From Bedellia somnulentella (taxonomy: Eukaryota > Arthropoda > Insecta > Lepidoptera > Bedelliidae), in contig OY755178.1 in assembly GCA_963576735.1 (NCBI GenBank), positions 10,912,001 through 10,976,000 on the forward strand: DNA of 64,000 bases, given 5' to 3'. Of the stretch, positions 61,101-64,000 are shown piece by piece; positions within the stretch are counted from its first letter, which is position 1, and the number at the start of each line of letters is the position of its first letter. A program made the position numbers and the translations under genes. The notes beneath the pieces were generated by a model that saw nothing but the letters and a program-made list of their open reading frames with translations, was not told the origin of the DNA and ran no database searches.

Positions 61101-63877
61101 ACACTTTTCTTTCTAATTTCACACACGGACGTCGTAAGAGGCGAAAAAGGTACAGGGCTTTTTTAAGTGGTTTATCAACTTCCAAATGTGGCTGAGGAGT
61201 TTCGAGCTCTGAAGCTCTGGCTACCTCTTTTTGGGATTTGTGGCCGTGAGTATATGTATGTACGCATGTACTTTTTTCTTTCTTAAATACTGAGTTCATA
61301 ATGCAAAATGTTTATAACTATTTTCAGGACAATTAATGGATACATACCTGTTTAACGAAGCAGTAGGCAGAGCTAATTGCTGAGGAGGTGAACATATCTG
61401 AGGCGCTTGTTTGTTGAGATTGATAATGTTGAAAATGGTCAACATCCCTGTTTGAGAAACTACTAACAGCAATGGCATGAATGGTAGTGTTTCGTTTTCA
61501 CCTACAAATGTTTTGAATTTAATTAAAAATATGTTTAGCAAACAATATGTACCTTATACTTATATTCCATGTACCTTATGGCGGATCTTAGTTTCCAAAA
61601 TATTTAATATTTTGTAAAAAATAATAATTAGCCTTCTATTCTACAACAAGACTCCTACATTTTCATATTATTATTTTATTAAATTAGGAATGAAACTAGC
61701 ACCAAATTTTCCATGTCCTTAAGAACGTACATAATTACGTTACATCAATAAATATTTTGAAAGAATAATATTACATATCTTTACAAGGTATTCTTTTCAG
61801 CTTTTAAATACTTTTGAGTTGCAGATTACAGCAATATGCATAACTCCATACCCACCATAAGGTCCTTTTGCACGTGAATAAACACATAGTTTAGTTAAAT
61901 GTATATAATGTAATTACCCCAAGGTAGTTGATGAATACTGCTGGTGTCTATACAAATACCGACGGGATAGTTTTCTTGCTTTTTATCTGTTAGTGGTAAT
62001 TCTGGTCTTGCTTCATCATTCTGAAAGGTGGAATAGTGGTACTTGATTTGATTAAAAGCCGGAAATGGTAATTTCATTAATACAGAACTATTCATGTTAA
62101 AGAAGAACATTGCCAATCAGACTCATTATTTGAAGGAAGAAAAAAAAATTGTTAATTTTTATTTTTTCTAGATCTAACTTATAGTTTTGTACAGAAACTT
62201 AATTATCTTATTCTTTTTATTATTATTACCTGACACCATTGCACCCAGTTGGCACCATCTGCAGATCCTAGAGTTGCCAATTCCATACTGTTAGATGACG
62301 ACGCCAAAATCATGTTCCTGAATTAGAAAATATGGAATAAATAAACTGCACTGGTAGCATGAGGCTTCTGAGAGCGTGTATGTCACATGAGAAACGAAAA
62401 ACTGACAGATTTTGTATGGATAATCTGTCAGTTTGTCATTTCTCATGTGACATACTCGCTCTCACAAGCCTCATGCTACGGGGGCTTGTTGAATCTTTTA
62501 AATTGTATTTAAAACCTACAACTGCTCTCCGGATCTTATTTTTGATAGTTAAAATGTTAAACTTTACTTAGATTAGATAATTTTTTTTACCATAAAAGTT
62601 GTAATTTCATTCAGCGCTAGACATTTGGTTCGCGGTACATATTTTTAAATTTATCGTAATAATCATCAAATACTCACCACTGTGGAACACCGTGGAGATA
62701 ATAATACCAAGGTCTATTAGAACCCATACTATAGCAGATATCCTCAAAATTAATGCAAGATGGTTGGCCACCTTTGGGTGTATTTACTATTGTGACGGCT
62801 GAAAAAAAAACCATTCAATACCCAATACTTTGATATTCTTTATTCAATACTAAAGATGAAATTAAAATTATAACCCCAAATTGTTCATATTAGTAGATGC
62901 GATGATCACGAGAGAAAAAAGGATTGAACGGAATATTACAATGAAAAAATTCTCATTTAAAAGTTAATCAAGAATAAATCAAGATATTTTTTTCTTATAG
63001 GGATCTAATTTTGGTATTACTTTTATGTTTGAGACATATGATATATAGGTATAATTAGATTGATGATTAATATAATTATAGCTGGAAAGCTATTTAGAAA
63101 AATAAATTATTAATCTTTATATAATTAGACATGACATTAGTAGCGACATGATAGTCCAGTGGGTAGAACACCCGCCCGAAAAACAGAAGGGCGTGAGTTC
63201 CAATCCTGGGACGGGCCTACACTAATTTGTCTTTTCTAAAGTCATATGTGTGGTTAATTTATCATGGTTGCTAACGGTGAGGGAAAACATCGTGAGGAAA
63301 CCCACATGGCTGAGTTGTACTTAGTCATGTGACAGTGTATTCGTACAAAACGGCGATAGGCCTGCCCCCTATCACGTGAGTACACTGTCTAAGCAAAACG
63401 TGGGTACCTTCTCTGGAAACTAGATGGCGCTTGCCATGTGAGTTCAGGAGTATTGGTACCTCTGCCAACCCCTTCGGGGAAAAACGGCGTGAACAAGTTC
63501 AAATCATTTCAAAAATTTGCTTACATTAAATTTTACCACAATAACAATCAGAGGTTTACTACAGAGAATAATTCCTAAAAAGCTAAAAAATGCTTCTTGC
63601 TCACATAAATAAATGCTTTTCTAATATCTAAGCCACTATCACAAACATAATTAAAAAAAACATACAAGGCCGACTGCTATCAGCCGCATTTCTATACACA
63701 ACAGCAAACTGATAGGTAGAGATCCAGTATATAGCTATTGCTTCAACAGGCGCATTTTCAAACAGATTTGGGGGCACAACACTCTTCATTGCCGACAGGT
63801 CAGGTTTGTATTGGGTGAGAGTGCCATCACTGTTGCCAACCACTAACTGTTTGCCTTTGGGACTCCAGCATACACAT
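46120..63877 (-). CDS. Nup214: Nucleoporin Nup214 (5' end outside the window)
   Basis: Exons, minus strand: 63877-63666, 62798-62678, 62317-62230, 62020-61918, 61501-61348, 60998-60926, 60285-60159, 60070-59978 (cassette), 59585-59512, 58051-57827, 56676-56492, 56095-55943, 55496-55314, 54347-54055, 53404-53273, 52882-52643, 52356-51820, 51545-51402, 51248-50252, 49777-49569, 49330-49199, 48929-48860, 48481-48324, 47613-47493, 46150-46120. All join in frame to about 1617 residues. The first exons belong to the N-terminal beta-propeller (CWSPKGKQLVVGNSDGTLTQ, ELPLTDKKQENYPVGI), matching vertebrate Nup214. The middle (58.0-54.0 kb) is helical and coiled-coil, the Nup88/Nup62-binding type. From 53 kb on come FG repeats, densest in the 997-base exon (SIFGTPTAATQSSIFGSP), and the end is a tiny exon for SPSFTGWRG, the family C-terminus. 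Role: cytoplasmic filament of the nuclear pore, docking Nup88, the Dbp5 helicase and CRM1. Introns are loaded with SINEs and MITEs. Confidence 0.95.
46465..46725. mobile_element. Long palindrome (about 110-bp arms) in the last Nup214 intron
   Basis: The left arm begins CTTAGGGCCGGCGCTGACTG and the right arm ends CAGTGAGCGCCGGCCCTTAA. The arms pair inward through GGCATGGCATGGCAAAGGAT and ACACAACGATGCCGA around a loop of about 25-30 GC-rich bases. It is a fold-back element; the two frames read from it are artefacts of the palindrome. Confidence 0.8.
46908..47250 (+). mobile_element. tRNA-derived SINE (family A), diverged
   Basis: Head AGTGGTTAGAACACC and GTGGGTTCAACATT, then GGGCCTACACCAATGTG and the family body to AAGGTGTGAACGTTTA. 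It is the oldest-looking copy of the family here. Confidence 0.65.
47290..47475 (+). repeat. RTE-like LINE 3' fragment
   Basis: TTCTTATAAAGGCGGGGTTT to ATAGTCTCTGCCTACCCCAA and GGCGTGAGTATAAGTAAGTA, with a GTAA tail. It is nearly the same as the 44.7-kb fragment, with small indels. Confidence 0.75.
47990..48235 (-). mobile_element. SINE-B, full length
   Basis: CATACATATACTCACGGCTA to AAGTCGGCACTACACGGC; close to the 43.8-kb copy. It lies in a Nup214 intron, in the same sense as the gene. Confidence 0.85.
53475..53670 (+). mobile_element. SINE-B with internal deletion
   Basis: Head TTGTGTAGTGTCGGCTTAGA, tail TAATAGCCGTGAGTATATGT; about 50 bases of the body after GAGACCCATCAC are absent. It follows an AT dinucleotide run (about 53435-53470). 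A second, worn copy is at about 53860-54030. Confidence 0.8.
54490..55085 (-). mobile_element. Two tandem tRNA-bearing repeats (family T)
   Basis: Two units follow each other head to tail: about 54510-54795 and about 54805-55015. Each has the reversed tRNA-like sequence (GCGGGAATCGAACCCGCGAC). They share one copy of the GTTCATGAAAACCTCATGTG flank between them. The region ends with the same flank in inverted orientation (CCCCACATGAGGTTTTCATG, 55045-55065). It is in a Nup214 intron. Confidence 0.75.
56905..57415. mobile_element. Inverted pair of tRNA-bearing repeats (family T)
   Basis: A complete minus-strand unit (about 56910-57267, with the 40-base flank at both ends) is followed directly by a plus-strand half unit (about 57268-57412) that holds the tRNA-like part GTAGCACAATTGGCAAGAGC and GCGGGTTCGAATCCCGC. 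The two tRNA-like parts can pair in a transcript over about 140 bases. Confidence 0.75.
58963..59483. mobile_element. GC-rich MITE with 25-bp inverted ends
   Basis: The left end is TAGGTGGGTCCACACCGGAC and the right end GTGTGGACCCACCTA with ATCGTTCGG before it; the ends pair over about 25 bases and are bordered by TA. The interior is unusually GC-rich with many GCGCGCGATC motifs. The 110-codon frame inside is not supported. It lies in a Nup214 intron. Confidence 0.65.
59978..60070 (-). CDS. Nup214: Nup214 duplicated cassette exon (alternative)
   Basis: This 93-base exon is a diverged copy of the exon at 60285-60159: TFFGATDNVFNTSAFNISQS against TLFGATDSAINTSAFNISQS. Both have splice signals. 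It enters and leaves in phase 1 and is a multiple of three, so it can be used or skipped without changing the frame. Its acceptor (AAAAAATAG) lacks a good pyrimidine tract. Confidence 0.6.
60358..60605 (-). mobile_element. SINE-B, full length
   Basis: CATACAGTCATATACTCACG to AAGCCGGCACTAAACGGC. It is in the Nup214 intron before the duplicated exon pair. Confidence 0.8.
61115..61262 (+). mobile_element. SINE-B 3' portion
   Basis: From CACACGGACGTCGTAAGAGG through TTCCAAATGTGGCTGAGGAG to GGCCGTGAGTATATGTATGT. Most of the body between these is deleted. Confidence 0.65.
62354..62479. mobile_element. Palindromic MITE, copy 2
   Basis: Arms GTAGCATGAGGCTTCTGAGA and CTCTCACAAGCCTCATGCTAC, with the inner pairing TATGTCACATGAGAAA / TTTCTCATGTGACATA and CTGACAGATT / AATCTGTCAG. 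It is the same element as 13144-13261. It is in a Nup214 intron. Confidence 0.75.
63139..63497 (+). mobile_element. tRNA-derived SINE (family A), full length
   Basis: It starts TAGCGACATGATAGTCCAGT and ends CGGGGAAAAACGGCGTGAAC. It is nearly identical over its whole length to the copy at 1863-2228. It is in a Nup214 intron. Confidence 0.85.
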
Positions 63878-64000
63878 CTAGAATGAGGAAAGGGAAATTG
63901 TAGGATGAAAATCTTCTTTTATAAGATGTATCAGTGCTGTTAGATGTAGTAGTGATTTATATAAGGTGTGTGAGAGCTTGTGTTGTGCCACACGTTTTGT

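Overview
The window reads as nuclear DNA of a moth or butterfly (Lepidoptera, inferred). It is AT-rich, its genes have short exons split by introns, and it is crowded with transposons typical of lepidopterans: Helitrons beginning TCTATAC and ending CTAG, several SINE families, an RTE-like LINE with TATG tails, mariner, hAT and copia. Five host genes or gene-like loci can be built exon by exon, with reading frame and splice phase kept throughout.

Layout. 0-5 kb is transposon debris. 5.1-9.3 kb is ECSIT (+), five exons, complete. 10.9-14.3 kb is TM2D1 (-), four exons, complete and convergent with ECSIT. 14.5-15.4 kb is a hAT MITE. 15.5-25.4 kb is a stack of transposons one inside another: a mariner holds a copia element, which holds a hAT element, which holds a LINE. 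25.4-31.6 kb is more repeats, ending in a Helitron that itself holds a SINE inserted into a SINE. 32.7-37.7 kb is a P-element/THAP9-transposase-derived locus (+) with nine exons in frame. 38.4-39.7 kb is a small THAP zinc-finger gene (+). 40.0-43.2 kb is a second THAP gene (+) whose C-terminus is a BESS motif. 43.2-46.1 kb is intergenic repeats. 46.1 kb to the right edge is the nucleoporin Nup214 (-), 24-25 visible exons; only its 5' end lies outside the window.

The genes belong to unrelated processes. ECSIT acts in mitochondrial complex I assembly and Toll signalling, TM2D1 is a membrane protein, Nup214 is on the cytoplasmic face of the nuclear pore, and the THAP proteins are predicted DNA binders. 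There is no operon logic. The unifying theme of 28-43 kb is P-element ancestry: two shrunken P-like elements (at 1 and 28.2 kb), a P-transposase-derived gene and two THAP genes lie in one window.

The points most worth a second look are the four-deep transposon stack with its target-site duplications, the P-derived gene with three repeated phase-1 mini-exons and a missing catalytic segment, the THAP-BESS protein, the tandem duplicated cassette exon in Nup214, and a tRNA-bearing repeat family with direct terminal repeats.
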